Origin: Lederbergia citrea
GTDB lineage: Bacteria; Bacillota; Bacilli; Bacillales; Bacillaceae_C
Length of the DNA stretch: 64,000 nt
NCBI RefSeq assembly: GCF_018343525.1
Contig: NZ_JAGYPH010000001.1
Span: 930,001 to 994,000 of the forward strand
Direction: 5' to 3'
This document shows, in pieces, positions 52,278-61,186 of the stretch. The notes beneath the pieces were generated by a model. That model ran no database searches, was not told the DNA's origin, and was given only the letters and a program-made list of their open reading frames with translations. The position numbers and the translations under genes were made by a program. Position 1 is the first letter of the stretch; every line of letters starts with the position of its first letter.

Positions 52278-52762
52278 TCATCTTGAACTGATGTACCATT
52301 CATTAATTTTTGAATAGAATTCATCTTCCATATTAAAAAACCAATCAAAGCCCCAAGCATTCTAAGAATAATGTCATCAACATCAAACCATCCTGTTCTT
52401 GTAACTAATTGTGCAACTTCAATAATGAGTAACAATATAACCATTGTAAATGAAAATACAATTACTTTGTTTACTTTTCTTATGAAGTATGGAAGATAGA
52501 TACCCATTGGCAAAAACATCAGAGCATTTCCAATCAGGTTTTTAATTGGTATATCCATATTCATCGAACCATCGAAAATAGCTGTAATATATGTAGTTAT
52601 CGTTTTAAATGGGGCTAAATTCGTGTACCATTTGATATATTCTGTCAATGACAGATCAGTCTCGATATAACTCCCACTAATACCAAAAAATAATAGTACT
52701 GTTAATACAGATAAATAAAGCACAAAACTTATACTTAGAATTACTCTAGATTCTTTATTCAT
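52268..52762 (-). CDS. VanZ-family membrane protein
   Basis: A 164-aa protein with four to five helices. NLAPFKTITTYI, DIPIKNLIGNALMFLPMGIYLPYF and the final EVAQLVTRTGWFDVDDIILRMLGALIGF form the VanZ signature. VanZ proteins give low-level teicoplanin resistance in enterococci; most homologues have unknown roles at the membrane. ATG 52762 has GGAGGGTGA upstream. A deleted paralogue lies at 45892-46056. Confidence 0.85.
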   Translation of the reverse strand: MNKESRVILSISFVLYLSVLTVLLFFGISGSYIETDLSLTEYIKWYTNLAPFKTITTYITAIFDGSMNMDIPIKNLIGNALMFLPMGIYLPYFIRKVNKVIVFSFTMVILLLIIEVAQLVTRTGWFDVDDIILRMLGALIGFLIWKMNSIQKLMNGTSVQDEGL

Positions 52763-52808
52763 TTCACCCTCCATTTTTGCAATTTTTCTTTTAAACATTC
52801 TTCAATAA

Positions 52809-52880
52809 ACCTGCCCGTTAGTTGAATAACTTCAACAAAAAGAGCGCTAATCCTTCTTCGATTAACGCACCCTTTAGTTT
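52809..52880 (-). repeat. dispersed repeat, minus orientation
   Basis: ACCTGCCCGTTAGTTGAATA, ACTTCAACAAAAAGAGCGCT, AATCCTTCTTCGATTAACGC, ACCCTTTAGTTT. It is a full-length copy. Confidence 0.8.
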
Positions 52881-53149
52881 AAAAAAGCATTGCCAGCCAT
52901 AGTGGAAAACATAACAGTCAATAAAACACCAAGAATACAACAAATAATACCTATTATAGCTTTTCCTTTTTGTTTGGAACGATTTACTTCTTTTAACCCT
53001 AAAAATCCATAAATTAGTCCAATAATACCAAGTATTAGACCTAAAGCCACAAGAGAAGTAATAATTGAAAGAATACCAAGAAACAGTGATATAATACATT
53101 TTTTATTATTCTTGAAATCAATATCATTTGATACATCTACATTGCCCAT
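52874..53149 (-). CDS. DUF4190-type small membrane protein, 91 aa
   Basis: Two membrane helices separated by the conserved loop GFLGLKEVNRSKQKGKAIIGIICCILG, typical of DUF4190 proteins, with a short polar N-terminus. Ribosome site AAGGGGGGTC. The last codons lie within or next to the repeat at 52809-52880. Function unknown. Confidence 0.75.
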   Translation of the reverse strand: MGNVDVSNDIDFKNNKKCIISLFLGILSIITSLVALGLILGIIGLIYGFLGLKEVNRSKQKGKAIIGIICCILGVLLTVMFSTMAGNAFLN

Positions 53150-53221
53150 TTTGACCCCCCTTTGTTCTTTCTAATCCTTTTTCAACATTCGTTACCTCGG
53201 AAGTTCAGTATGTGAATAACA

Positions 53222-53365
53222 TTTTATTAAACAATCCTGTCCCTTTAGTGAATTCAACAAGAAAGGATGTTTATCCTTCTTTTACCTTATTCAACTAAAC
53301 TGCCATTTACTTCAATAAGAAAAAGCTATTCTCCTTCTTGAAAAATAGCCCCAGTAGTTGAAATA
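53222..53365 (-). repeat. degenerate dispersed repeats, two units
   Basis: AACAATCCTGTCCCTTTAGT, then a GGATGTTTATCCTTC hairpin, then CAACTAAACTGCCATTTACT, a GCTATTCTCCTTC...GAAAAATAGCC hairpin and CCAGTAGTTGAA. The borders are diverged but the order of parts is kept. Confidence 0.6.
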
Positions 53366-53377
53366 AGATTAAGTCAA

Positions 53378-53998
53378 TTAAATCTTTTCTTTAATTTTTT
53401 CAATAACAGTCTTATAATATTTGATTTGATGAGGTGCAAATTTATTCCTTCCTACATTCTCTGCAATTAAAATTTTATTTCCATCTTTTTTCATTTTTAA
53501 TCCTCTTATCTTAATAGTTTCTCTTTCACCTAACCAGAGTTCTGCAAAATGGTTAAATTCGGCTCTTACAATCCCGGCAACTTCTTCTTCTTGAAGAGTA
53601 AAGTCCTCAAAGGATTTTTCACATTTATACAAAAATACGTTTGCTATTTCCTTATCTATAAAATCTTCTTTTATTACACAGTAGTCTATTATTTCCAAAG
53701 GTATTAATTCCTGAAAGGAAATATCAATCCCAACCTCTTCTATAATCTCTCTTACACCATCTTGAACCGTTTCATTAGCCAGTAAATGTCCAGCAGCAGT
53801 AATATCCAAAAGATTAGGGTAGTCTTTTTTTGTATTACTACGGAGTTGTAAATAAAGATAATCAGTTCCCTCTTCTTTACAAATAAACCAACAGTGAAAA
53901 GCTTCGTGCCAATATCCAAGTTTATGTACATCTTCACGAGTAGCAATGCCTATTTGATTTCTATATTCATCAAAAATTTTTAATTGTTCATTTTCCAT
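53378..53998 (-). CDS. NUDIX hydrolase (isopentenyl-diphosphate-isomerase-like group)
   Basis: A 206-aa protein. The NUDIX box runs from G70 to G90 (GHLLANET then REIIEEVG), with the REUxEExGU residues conserved. The N-terminal segment EQLKIFDEYRNQIGIATREDVHKLGYWHEAFHCWF is that of YfcD-like NUDIX proteins. The C-terminal tail (FAPHQIKYYKTVIEKI) is family-specific. The natural substrate is unknown. The ATG is preceded by a weak GGGGGAAG. Confidence 0.85.
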   Translation of the reverse strand: MENEQLKIFDEYRNQIGIATREDVHKLGYWHEAFHCWFICKEEGTDYLYLQLRSNTKKDYPNLLDITAAGHLLANETVQDGVREIIEEVGIDISFQELIPLEIIDYCVIKEDFIDKEIANVFLYKCEKSFEDFTLQEEEVAGIVRAEFNHFAELWLGERETIKIRGLKMKKDGNKILIAENVGRNKFAPHQIKYYKTVIEKIKEKI

Positions 53999-54130
53999 AC
54001 AGTCTTCCCCCTAAGGTTTTAAATTCACCTTATATCTCTCATAATACTTATGTTACTAAACTACTCATTAAAGACCAAGAAAAAGATTCATTCCCTAAAT
54101 CCTCATTTTAAGTATTTAATTCGGGGAATA

Positions 54131-54325
54131 TTACAGCCTTTCCTTTATTGCTTTAAAGATTTTCTCCCAATATTCTTTCATTTCTTCTCTTATTCCGAAA
54201 TATAGCCCGATACATAAAAAGAGCACAATTCCATTCCGGAAAAGCGCCCTATTCTAGAATAACCAAAATAATAATTGAAATATCATATAGATTAAAAAAC
54301 TCGTAGTTAACCAAAGGAATTTCAT
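54131..54325 (-). pseudogene. small membrane-protein gene interrupted in frame by a repeat copy
   Basis: ATG 54325 gives MKFLWLTTSFLIYMIFQLLF then WLF and TAG. The same frame continues through the repeat at 54228-54264 and re-emerges as IVLFLCIGLYFGIREEMKEY, WEKIFKAIKERL and stop at 54131. Removing the repeat would join two halves of a plausible small two-helix protein. No strong ribosome site, so the start is tentative. Confidence 0.5.
54228..54264 (-). repeat. dispersed repeat inside a small gene
   Basis: ATTCCATTCCGGAAAAGCGC, CCTATTCTAGAATAACC. It is the short CCCTAT..GAATAAC variant, about 36 bp, which keeps the reading frame but carries a TAG. Confidence 0.6.
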
Positions 54326-54369
54326 GAAATTGTCAATTAAATCTACTTTATCTACCGGCTTATTGGATA

Positions 54370-55548
54370 TTAGGAAAGCCCTGGATATTTAACAACAGGC
54401 CATTTCTCCTTACGTAGAGAATTGATCAATTCTGGACCAACATTTAAGTTACTCTTAACTAATTCTTTAGGGGTCAGTGCCATCCATTGATTAAGTGACA
54501 CGTCTTCAAAGCGGCTACTTTTGAACATCTCTAAAAACCATAATGTTTCGGTACCGATGTTTTGAATATAGTGTCCAGTGGCAAAGGGTACATATCCGAC
54601 ATCACCTGCTCTATAATCAAATGTACGAGCTGCACCGTTTCCTGTAAATACAGTCATTCTCCCTTGTCCTGTAAGGTAATACTGCCACTTGTCTTTATTG
54701 GGATGCCAATGAAGCTCCCTCATTGCACCCGGTTCAATCTCAACGAGTGCTGCTGCGATTGTTTTTGATATTGGAAAATTAGAAGAGTCCACAATTCGTA
54801 CACTACCACCAGGTGTTTTAATTGGTGTTTGTTTAGACAACTCGTGCTTGAAGGTTAAAGGAACTTCTCCAAAGGGTGACTGGACTTCCTGACTCTCCAG
54901 TGATCCTGGTACCTCTCCCTGATAAATATAAACCTGTTCCGAAGGAATGGAGCTAAAAGCACTTTCCGGCACGCCAAAATTGGCTGACAGAACATCTATT
55001 GGAGTATGTGCAAACCAATCCGAAATAGATAAGGTGGAAAGATCGGAAAAGTTTCCGTCATCGAAGACCAGCAGAAATTCACAATGTTCCAACCCTTGAA
55101 TTGAATGTGGGATACCAGGGGGGAAGTACCAAATGTCTCCCGGTCCGATGTCGGCTATAAAATTTCGTCCCTTTTGATCAACAGACGTTATGCGTGCCCG
55201 TCCTAATAGCAAATAAGACCATTCTGCTTGTTTATGCCAGTGAAGTTCACGTACACCGCCAGCCGTTAAACACATATTTACTCCTGCAAGGGTGGTCGCG
55301 ATAGGAAGTTCCCTCACCGTGATCTCGCGGGACCAGCCCCCGTGATCTAATTTCATAGAAGTATCTGAGAATGAAAATTTCAAATTAGGGATCAAGCCTG
55401 CATCAGTAATAGGTGGTACGAGCATATCCGGATTTTGAAGGTCCCGCATAATATTACGAGGTCCGGAATCAATTCCTCCTGCTCCGTCACTTCGAATAGG
55501 TTGAGGAACATTTCCACTTACTTGATTCACGCTTCGTTTTTCCATCAT
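54370..55548 (-). CDS. oxalate-decarboxylase-like bicupin with altered second metal site
   Basis: A 392-aa bicupin homologous to OxdC/OxdD, which convert oxalate to formate and CO2 using manganese. Cupin 1 keeps all ligands (H103, H105, E109, H148) and R100. Cupin 2 has H280, H282 and H326, R277 and E340, but the expected Glu ligand is K287 (HWHPNKDKW instead of HWHPN..EW). The lid, SENS in OxdC, is S-D-L-S (168-171). No signal peptide. ATG with GAGGAGCG upstream. Decarboxylase activity is plausible only at site 1 and could be changed. Confidence 0.85.
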   Translation of the reverse strand: MMEKRSVNQVSGNVPQPIRSDGAGGIDSGPRNIMRDLQNPDMLVPPITDAGLIPNLKFSFSDTSMKLDHGGWSREITVRELPIATTLAGVNMCLTAGGVRELHWHKQAEWSYLLLGRARITSVDQKGRNFIADIGPGDIWYFPPGIPHSIQGLEHCEFLLVFDDGNFSDLSTLSISDWFAHTPIDVLSANFGVPESAFSSIPSEQVYIYQGEVPGSLESQEVQSPFGEVPLTFKHELSKQTPIKTPGGSVRIVDSSNFPISKTIAAALVEIEPGAMRELHWHPNKDKWQYYLTGQGRMTVFTGNGAARTFDYRAGDVGYVPFATGHYIQNIGTETLWFLEMFKSSRFEDVSLNQWMALTPKELVKSNLNVGPELINSLRKEKWPVVKYPGLS

Positions 55549-55814
55549 AACGCTCCTCTTTTATGGGATTAATAAGGGAAAGTTCTTTTTCATAGTGTAT
55601 GACTTGGGCTTAAAATGAGTACTGTGCCTATTGATAAAAAAAAGGGGCAGCCTTTATTGAAGAAATGCTTCCCTAAGTTTTAATAAAAATAACAATCTAT
55701 TTCAACTATTCAAGACGATTGTTAAGTACAAACCTTCACTTTCTCTAGTAAACTTTAACATTGATATCCTATTTTCTTTAAAGGTTTTATTCCATAAAAT
55801 GTTACTATCTTAAA

Positions 55815-55862
55815 GAAAAACGCTATCCTTATATCGAAAAAGCGTCCTATCATGGAATAACA
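55815..55862 (-). repeat. dispersed repeat, CCTATCATGG variant
   Basis: AAAAACGCTATCCTTATATCGAAAAAGCGTCCTATCATGGAATAAC. It is a hairpin unit of the CCCTATAATGGAATAAC group, minus orientation. Confidence 0.6.
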
Positions 55863-55897
55863 AAATATGAGCTTAGCCCTAAAATTACTTAATTCTT

Positions 55898-55947
55898 CTT
55901 GAAATAACGCTCCCCGTAGCTTTAAAGTGTAAATCTTCACAACTTAC
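55898..55947 (-). repeat. dispersed repeat, short minus-oriented form
   Basis: TTGAAATAACGCTCCCCGTA, GCTTTAAAGTGTAAATCTTC, ACAACTTAC. Confidence 0.55.
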
Positions 55948-56014
55948 TCCGTAAACAAAAAATCAAAAGGCGATGCCTTTATTCAAGCATCGCACTCCTA
56001 TATTAGTCAAAAAA

Positions 56015-56395
56015 TTATTTTATTTCCATTACTGCAAAGTAATTATTTTCACTATCTGCAAAATTAAATACTCTACCTGGAGGCATATTTACAATTTCTC
56101 CGACAGTAACGTTTTTGTTTGATAAGTCACTATATAAATTATCTAAATCTTCAGAGGAGAACATTAAAGAAGGTGTTCCAAGATTTAATTCAGGCGACAT
56201 TTTCGCAATAAATTCCTTATCTTGGAGAATAATGCTTGTTTCAGCTTCTTTAGTTGGAGCAATTTCAATCCATCTCATGCCTTGACCATTGTCTTCCTCC
56301 GAAATTACACTAAACCCTACTTTTTCTGTCCAAAATTCCTTTGCTTCATCTTGGTTATTAACATACAACATGATTTGACCGACTTTACTAATCAT
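56015..56395 (-). CDS. VOC-family protein, 126 aa
   Basis: A single VOC module: VGQIMLYVNNQDEAKEFWTEKVGFSVISEEDN, the strand GMRWIEIAPT, TPSLMFSSEDLDNLYSDL and NFADSENNYFAVMEI. It resembles glyoxalase-like resistance or unknown-function proteins of Firmicutes. The start lies 7 bases after AAGGAGTG. It is followed by its own terminator. Confidence 0.8.
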   Translation of the reverse strand: MISKVGQIMLYVNNQDEAKEFWTEKVGFSVISEEDNGQGMRWIEIAPTKEAETSIILQDKEFIAKMSPELNLGTPSLMFSSEDLDNLYSDLSNKNVTVGEIVNMPPGRVFNFADSENNYFAVMEIK

Positions 56396-56481
56396 TGATT
56401 TTTACACTCCTTAAAAAAGTAAATATTAAAATTCAAATGCGCTTAAACCTTACTAAGCCTAAAAAACGCGTTACGGAAAAT

Positions 56482-56997
56482 CTACTTAAGCGACTCCACT
56501 AGCTCGTTTAAACGGTCCCAAGTTTCGGTGATGCCCTGCAACATACCCATGTCCATGACGGTCTTAAGGGCCTCTACGGACACATATTCAGCACGGTTTA
56601 TCAGCTTTGTCTTTCCACCCAATTCGATGAATTCCAATGTCATCTCGGTCGACGGCATGGAGTCATTCAAATTGCCATCGGCATCCGAAAAGTAATCGGT
56701 GTAGACGATCTTCTCCGGCTCGATAATCTCCTTATAAACCCCTTTGCCCCAGGCTTCCATACCAAAAAATTCACCCAAATTCTGATCGACACACTTCATA
56801 CAGTAGTGCCAAACGCCTCCCGGTCGGAAATCGACGGTGCAAACAGGAATCTCCCAGCCCCTCGGCCCCCACCAGCGTTTCAGATGCTCAGGCTCTTTAA
56901 ACATCTTGAATACAAGATCACGTGGCGCGTCGAAAACGCGCTCCAGTACAAGTACCCGATCGTTCTCTACTCTCGATACCATTGCGTTGTTTGACAT
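56482..56997 (-). CDS. SRPBCC (AHSA1-like) protein
   Basis: A 171-aa START-like ligand-binding protein: RVFDAPRDLVFKMFKEPEHLKRWWGPRGWEIP, VDFRPGGVWHYCM and the C-terminal helix GMLQGITETWDRLNELVESL. The ligand is unknown. It is 28 bases downstream of an arsR-type gene and in the same operon; GC content is higher than in the neighbours. Ribosome site AAGGAGGAT. Confidence 0.85.
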   Translation of the reverse strand: MSNNAMVSRVENDRVLVLERVFDAPRDLVFKMFKEPEHLKRWWGPRGWEIPVCTVDFRPGGVWHYCMKCVDQNLGEFFGMEAWGKGVYKEIIEPEKIVYTDYFSDADGNLNDSMPSTEMTLEFIELGGKTKLINRAEYVSVEALKTVMDMGMLQGITETWDRLNELVESLK

Positions 56998-57025
56998 TGT
57001 AAATCCTCCTTGGTCATGAAATAAT

Positions 57026-57370
57026 TTATGATTTTTCCTTGTTCTGCAATTCCTTCAAATAATCATCTAGATTGTCGAATCTCTCTTGCATCACACGCTG
57101 GAAGGACTGAATCCAAGAATCCAGCGCTTGGAAGGGTTCGGGCCGGAGCTTGTAGATTCGGCGGTTAGCTTCAGCCTGCACCTCCACAATCCCGTTGTCG
57201 CTAAGCACTTTTAAATGCTTTGAAGTTTGGGGCTGTCTCAATCTCAGCTGGTCGGCGATTTCCCCCACGGTTAGGGGACCTTGGCGCAAGAGTTCGACGA
57301 TATTCATACGATTTGGTTCAGACAAAGCGCTCAGCGTCGTTATGTTTACGCTCGGAATGTTCCCTGACAT
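57026..57370 (-). CDS. ArsR-family transcriptional regulator
   Basis: A 114-aa winged-helix repressor: ITTLSALSEPNRMNIVELLRQGPLTVGEIADQL, recognition helix RQPQTSKHLKVLSDNGIV and wing VEVQAEANRRIYKLRP. No cysteine metal site. ATG 57370 is chosen over GTG 57379 because GAGGTGAG lies upstream. It probably represses its own arsR-SRPBCC operon through the GGAATATTC repeats at the promoter. Confidence 0.88.
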   Translation of the reverse strand: MSGNIPSVNITTLSALSEPNRMNIVELLRQGPLTVGEIADQLRLRQPQTSKHLKVLSDNGIVEVQAEANRRIYKLRPEPFQALDSWIQSFQRVMQERFDNLDDYLKELQNKEKS

Positions 57371-57448
57371 GTCGCTCACCTCGTCAAATGATGGTCGCCG
57401 GAAAAATATTTTCTACATCATCACTAGTATTACCATCCTGTTAATTCG

Positions 57449-57488
57449 ATTATACTCTAATAGGAATATTCCCGTCAAGGAATATTCG
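57449..57488 (-). promoter_or_regulatory. promoter and operator of the arsR-SRPBCC operon
   Basis: On the minus strand TTGACG (plus positions 57473-57478) and TATAAT (57449-57454) are 18 bases apart. GGAATATTCC (57463-57472) fills the spacer and a second GGAATATTC lies just upstream (57479-57487). This is the same logic as the ArsR-SRPBCC fusion promoter at 5403. Confidence 0.7.
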
Positions 57489-58070
57489 AAACCTAAAGTG
57501 GCACCGAGTCAGCGCCAAATTCACAGAATCCAATCCTTCATAGGTTGAGTTTAGTGCTAATAACCAATAATAGGCACTCGATTTGTCCTCAATGTACCAT
57601 TTTTGACTAATTTCACCAATCTAGCCACTTTAACGCAGTAAAAACGAAAGAGGTTGCGAGTACAATGATAATTATATTTTACAACTAAGTAATAATTTAT
57701 CTCAGTAATTATTTCAACTAATGCAAAAGTAAACTTAAATAAAAGTTCACTGCAACTCTGTGTTTATATGACACAATACACATTTTTGTCATATACTTCT
57801 TCCACGATCCTAACACATTAGCTTAAGTATATATATTCTTAATCTTCACGTCCCAATTAAAATTGTTATTCAACAATCTTGCCCTAAAATGAAAAAATGA
57901 GCGCTTACCCTTGTTCAAGGATAGCGCCCGTTAATGGAATAACATTTATATTTTGCAGATAAACGTCTACTGCTTCCCAAATAACTTTACTTAATCTATA
58001 TACTGACTTTACTGGGCTTTAATATTCAGATGCTATGATTGGTTTAGCAACTAATGAGGAGGTAGAATAA
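57489..58070. other. gene-free stretch with a composite repeat
   Basis: Only the repeat at 57867-57943 is recognisable. The HAD gene leader (AATGAGGAGGTAGAA) occupies the end. Confidence 0.5.
57867..57943 (-). repeat. composite dispersed repeat, minus orientation
   Basis: TATTCAACAATCTTGCCCTA, then GAGCGCTTACCCTTG, TTCAAGGATAGCGCCCGTTAATGGAATAAC. The imperfect hairpin GCGCTTACCCTTG/CAAGGATAGCGC is clear. Confidence 0.65.
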
Positions 58071-58868
58071 ATGAATGTGCGTGCAATATTTATTGATATG
58101 GATGGTACACTACTTAAAGCCTCAAACGACATTTCCCGCAGAAATATGGAAGCCATTTATAAGCTAATGAATCAGGGAGTACTGGTTTTTCTAGCCACTG
58201 GTCGACAGTATGAAGTAACCGCTCCCTACCATAAAGAAATTGGATTACGAACTCCGATGATCTGTTTGAATGGTGCCGCTATTCACGATCCAGAAACAGG
58301 AAGAGTTTTGCAAATGAAAACCATCCCATTAAACGAAGAACGATTTCACCATCTGACCGCTGAAATTCCATGTAATGTTATTATCCATACAGCAAATGGG
58401 CTTTATTGTAAGGAAACAAATGAAGAAATCGATTATTGGACAAAAGTTGGGCAAATTCCCCCACGGTATATTGGAGATTTAAGACAGGCGAATTATAAAG
58501 ATGTTCTTAAATATAGTGTTCGAACAGGTGCACCATGTCCTGAATTATCCGCTTTATTTAAAAACGAAGCAGAAGTCATCGATTGGATTGACGGGTTTGA
58601 GATGGTTGCTCCTAATATTTCCAAATGGTCTGCTATAAAAGGCTTACTTACCGAATTTCAAATTAGTCCTAATGAAGTCTTAGCCATCGGAGACGGACCC
58701 AATGATATAGAGATGCTTCGTCATGTCGGTATTGGTGTGGCAATGGGGAACGCTAGCGAAAGGGTTAAAGCAGCAGCTGATTTTGTTACAGGACACCACG
58801 AAAATGATGGATTAGCTGAGTTTATAGAACGTTATCTTCTTAAATCGTATGAATTATATGCGATTTAA
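58071..58868 (+). CDS. Cof-type HAD-IIB phosphatase
   Basis: A 265-aa haloacid-dehalogenase phosphatase. Motif I is FIDMDGTLL (nucleophile and acid Asp), motif II FLATGRQY, motif III K-containing ISKWSAIKGLL and motif IV AIGDGPNDIEMLRHVGIGVAMGNA. The C2B cap lies between. It probably hydrolyses sugar or nucleotide phosphates in the cytoplasm. Ribosome site GAGGAGG. Confidence 0.9.
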   Translation: MNVRAIFIDMDGTLLKASNDISRRNMEAIYKLMNQGVLVFLATGRQYEVTAPYHKEIGLRTPMICLNGAAIHDPETGRVLQMKTIPLNEERFHHLTAEIPCNVIIHTANGLYCKETNEEIDYWTKVGQIPPRYIGDLRQANYKDVLKYSVRTGAPCPELSALFKNEAEVIDWIDGFEMVAPNISKWSAIKGLLTEFQISPNEVLAIGDGPNDIEMLRHVGIGVAMGNASERVKAAADFVTGHHENDGLAEFIERYLLKSYELYAI

Positions 58869-59170
58869 TTTTTTATTAGATCGTGTATCTTCATTAGAAC
58901 ATTATCATTCATGTGTTGATTAATTAACAATATCATGAGCCCGGTACAATACCGAGTTCACTGCCAATTAGCTGCCTAATAAAAATCCCGTGTCTAACTT
59001 TATGGGGTCACTTCATTATTGTAGATAAGCGCTCTTTAATGGAATAGTTGAAACATCCCCCCATTACCGAGTGCTCTTAAATCTATTTAAACACTAACTT
59101 TAATTTTGACTTGCGGAAGCCGTCAAATACATTGATTGCCGCAGATAACATATAGAAGAAACAAGAACGG
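58869..59170 (-). repeat. gene-free stretch with repeat copy at 59022-59054
   Basis: TAGATAAGCGCTCTTTAATGGAATAGTTG at 59022-59050 is a short copy of the ATGGAATA variant. The remainder contains no supported feature. Confidence 0.45.
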
Positions 59171-59465
59171 TTACTGGTTTAGAGTACCGTTGCATGGTCT
59201 GTTATCTGGCTTGGAATTACAATGATATTGGCATGCTTCGCACATATTGCCAAAATGGCACCAGCCCTTATGTTTGCTGTATTGAATATCATTTAGTAAT
59301 CCTAAATGCAGAACTTCTACAACATTCCTTTTCATAAGATTAGTAAATATCCAACACCTTATGAGCATTCGTATCATTAAAGGCATTGCTCCACAATTTG
59401 GCCCAATTCATAAATAAGATCACAATTCTTGCAGTATAAATGCTCACGAATACAGAAAATCCAAT
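59171..59465 (-). pseudogene. Cys-rich protein gene, frameshifted
   Basis: The upstream frame reads CIREHLYCKNCDLIYELG. After a shift near 59408 the sequence continues GAMPLMIRMLIRCWIFTNLM, then LHLGLLNDIQYSKHKGWCHF and NMCEACQYHCNSKPDNRPCN. Several C-x2-C pairs suggest a zinc-binding protein of about 100 residues. Family not recognised. Confidence 0.45.
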
Positions 59466-59549
59466 ATTACTTTAGAGTAGTTCTATTTCAAATACCCCCT
59501 TAAATCAAAAAGCCAATCACCATTCATCTATTTCAATGGTCTTGGCTCA

Positions 59550-60452
59550 TTATTTGTTGTAAGTTATGGATATGTCAGCAAGCACCGGGAAATGATCACT
59601 TGGAAATTGGCAATTCTTTCGATAGTTAATGATTTCAATTTCATTAGTTGTAAGGTTTCCTTTCCCGAGAATCCAGTCAATACGCTTGTCAGGTCCTTTA
59701 CCAGTAGGATCTTCAAAACCATTAAATGTTCCTAAGTCTTCATTAATTCTTGTCACAGCTTTTTCCCATAAATCATTAAATTCTCCATCACTTGTTAATA
59801 TTTGGTGTGGAAGACTATCTGGTCCAGCATTAAAGTCGCCCGTTACAATTACCGGTAAATTTGGATCAAATTCTTTTGTTACTTTAAGAATTAATTCTGC
59901 ACTTTTTTGTCTTGCATTAGCGGATTGATGATCAAAGTGTGTATTCACAAAATAGAACGGTTTGTTGCTTTTTTTATCAAGAAACTTTGCCCAAATAACC
60001 ATTCTTGGAACATGGTTTCCCCATGTCTTTGAACGAATTACTTTCGGTGTGTCAGATAACCAAAAACGGTCATACTCTAGCACGCTGTAATCTTTTTCTT
60101 TATAAAAGATCACGGAGTGTTCTCCACGATTACTCCCAATCCAATTATAATTATGTAATGTATTTTTCAAATCTTGTAATTGCCTATATAACACTTCTTG
60201 TGCCCCAATGATATCAGGTTTCTCCATGTTGATCAGTCTTCTAATCGTAGGAACCCTTTCATCCCAAGTGTGGGGCGCGGAATCATTGCTATTTTTGTGT
60301 CTCAGATTAAAAGTCATCGCTTTTACATCTACCGACGTCCATTGGTCTTTGTTTTCTGCAGCAAACCCAGTTGAAGTTCCTGAGGACAAACCACTTAGGG
60401 CAACTAGAAAAGCGGCTACCACTAACAATAGGGATTCCAAAACTTTCTTCAA
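59550..60452 (-). CDS. secreted endonuclease/exonuclease/phosphatase-family protein
   Basis: A 300-aa exported DNase I-fold enzyme. Signal peptide residues 1-31 (cut near GFAA-EN). TFNLRHKNSND, PDIIGAQEVLYRQLQDL (catalytic Glu), FVNTHFDHQSANARQKSAELI, VTGDFNAGPDS, RIDWILGKG and FPSDHFPVLADI follow the metal-dependent phosphoesterase order closely. Substrates in the family include nucleic acids, sphingomyelin-like lipids and phosphosugars. TTG start with a perfect GAGGAGG. Confidence 0.88.
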   Translation of the reverse strand: MKKVLESLLLVVAAFLVALSGLSSGTSTGFAAENKDQWTSVDVKAMTFNLRHKNSNDSAPHTWDERVPTIRRLINMEKPDIIGAQEVLYRQLQDLKNTLHNYNWIGSNRGEHSVIFYKEKDYSVLEYDRFWLSDTPKVIRSKTWGNHVPRMVIWAKFLDKKSNKPFYFVNTHFDHQSANARQKSAELILKVTKEFDPNLPVIVTGDFNAGPDSLPHQILTSDGEFNDLWEKAVTRINEDLGTFNGFEDPTGKGPDKRIDWILGKGNLTTNEIEIINYRKNCQFPSDHFPVLADISITYNK

Positions 60453-60620
60453 TCTAATACCTCCTCGTTAAGCTATGTGACTGGAAAGCAAAGGAATAAC
60501 TAATATACTAAATGACAAAACCTTTGTTTATATCCATCATCGGAACTCCCACATGATACAATTTTTCATTTTTTATCCCTTTTGTTAAGAAATCTTATCC
60601 AATTAAATGGCTCAATTCAA

Positions 60621-60660
60621 TAATAAAGGCACATTTCTTTCTCAAGAAATGTGCCTTTAA
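60621..60660. terminator. bidirectional terminator
   Basis: AAAGGCACATTTCTT (about 60626-60640) pairs with AAGAAATGTGCCTTT (60645-60659). It closes the YobU-side operon transcribed leftward. Confidence 0.75.
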
Positions 60661-60699
60661 AGGAAAGACCAAACACAAAAAATGGCGAGTTTCCTTACT

Positions 60700-61164
60700 T
60701 TAATATTCTCCTTTAATTACAAAATACGAACCCCGAATGGTTCCAGCTAGTTTCGACTTCTGCCTAGCAAACTTAAACTTCCCTTCTAGCTCCTTTGGGA
60801 CCTCCATCCCCTCAGAAAGCTTAAAACCAACAGCCCGCTTCTTAGGGTCATCAACCGTATACATGACGTTGACAGAAAGACCATCCTCATAAAAAACGTA
60901 GGCCATTTTGATATTTTCTACTTGAAAATGTGACGTTTCTAAAGGTTTGGCCGCAAACTCAATATCACGTTCTTCTTTTAAAATTCGGTTCACATAATCA
61001 AGTGTCTCGCAGGACTCGCTAGCTGGTACAACCGTAAATTCATGCTTGTATTTGTTCATAAAATAACGGGCTTCATTAGCACGTAGACCAGCAAGCGCTT
61101 CTACTACAGGTGAAGATTCTAAACCAACCGTAGACACATTTTTAAAATCAACAATATAGGACAT
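60700..61164 (-). CDS. uncharacterised effector-domain-like protein, 154 aa
   Basis: The protein (YIVDFKNVSTVGLESSPVVEALAGLRANE...TIRGSYFVIKGEY) has no signal or helix-turn-helix. Its beta-rich layout and partnership with the next gene suggest a small-molecule-binding protein, but I do not recognise the family. ATG 61164 is chosen with GGTGGGA upstream. It lies 22 bases downstream of the GyrI-like gene, on the same strand. Confidence 0.6.
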   Translation of the reverse strand: MSYIVDFKNVSTVGLESSPVVEALAGLRANEARYFMNKYKHEFTVVPASESCETLDYVNRILKEERDIEFAAKPLETSHFQVENIKMAYVFYEDGLSVNVMYTVDDPKKRAVGFKLSEGMEVPKELEGKFKFARQKSKLAGTIRGSYFVIKGEY

Positions 61165-61186
61165 TTCCATCCCACCTTTTATCTCT

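Larger units (their letters stand above)
55549..56014. other. gene-free stretch with several repeat remnants
   Basis: It holds a GGGGCAGCCTTTATTGAAGA module near 55648, the repeat copies at 55815 and 55898, and the terminator of the VOC gene (GCGATGC 55970-55976 / GCATCGC 55987-55993). No coding sequence is supported. Confidence 0.5.

Noticed and set aside
52818..53099. 93-codon minus-strand frame overlapping the DUF4190-type gene
   Set aside because: It is the frame-shifted shadow of the DUF4190-type gene, which has the ribosome site and the family loop.
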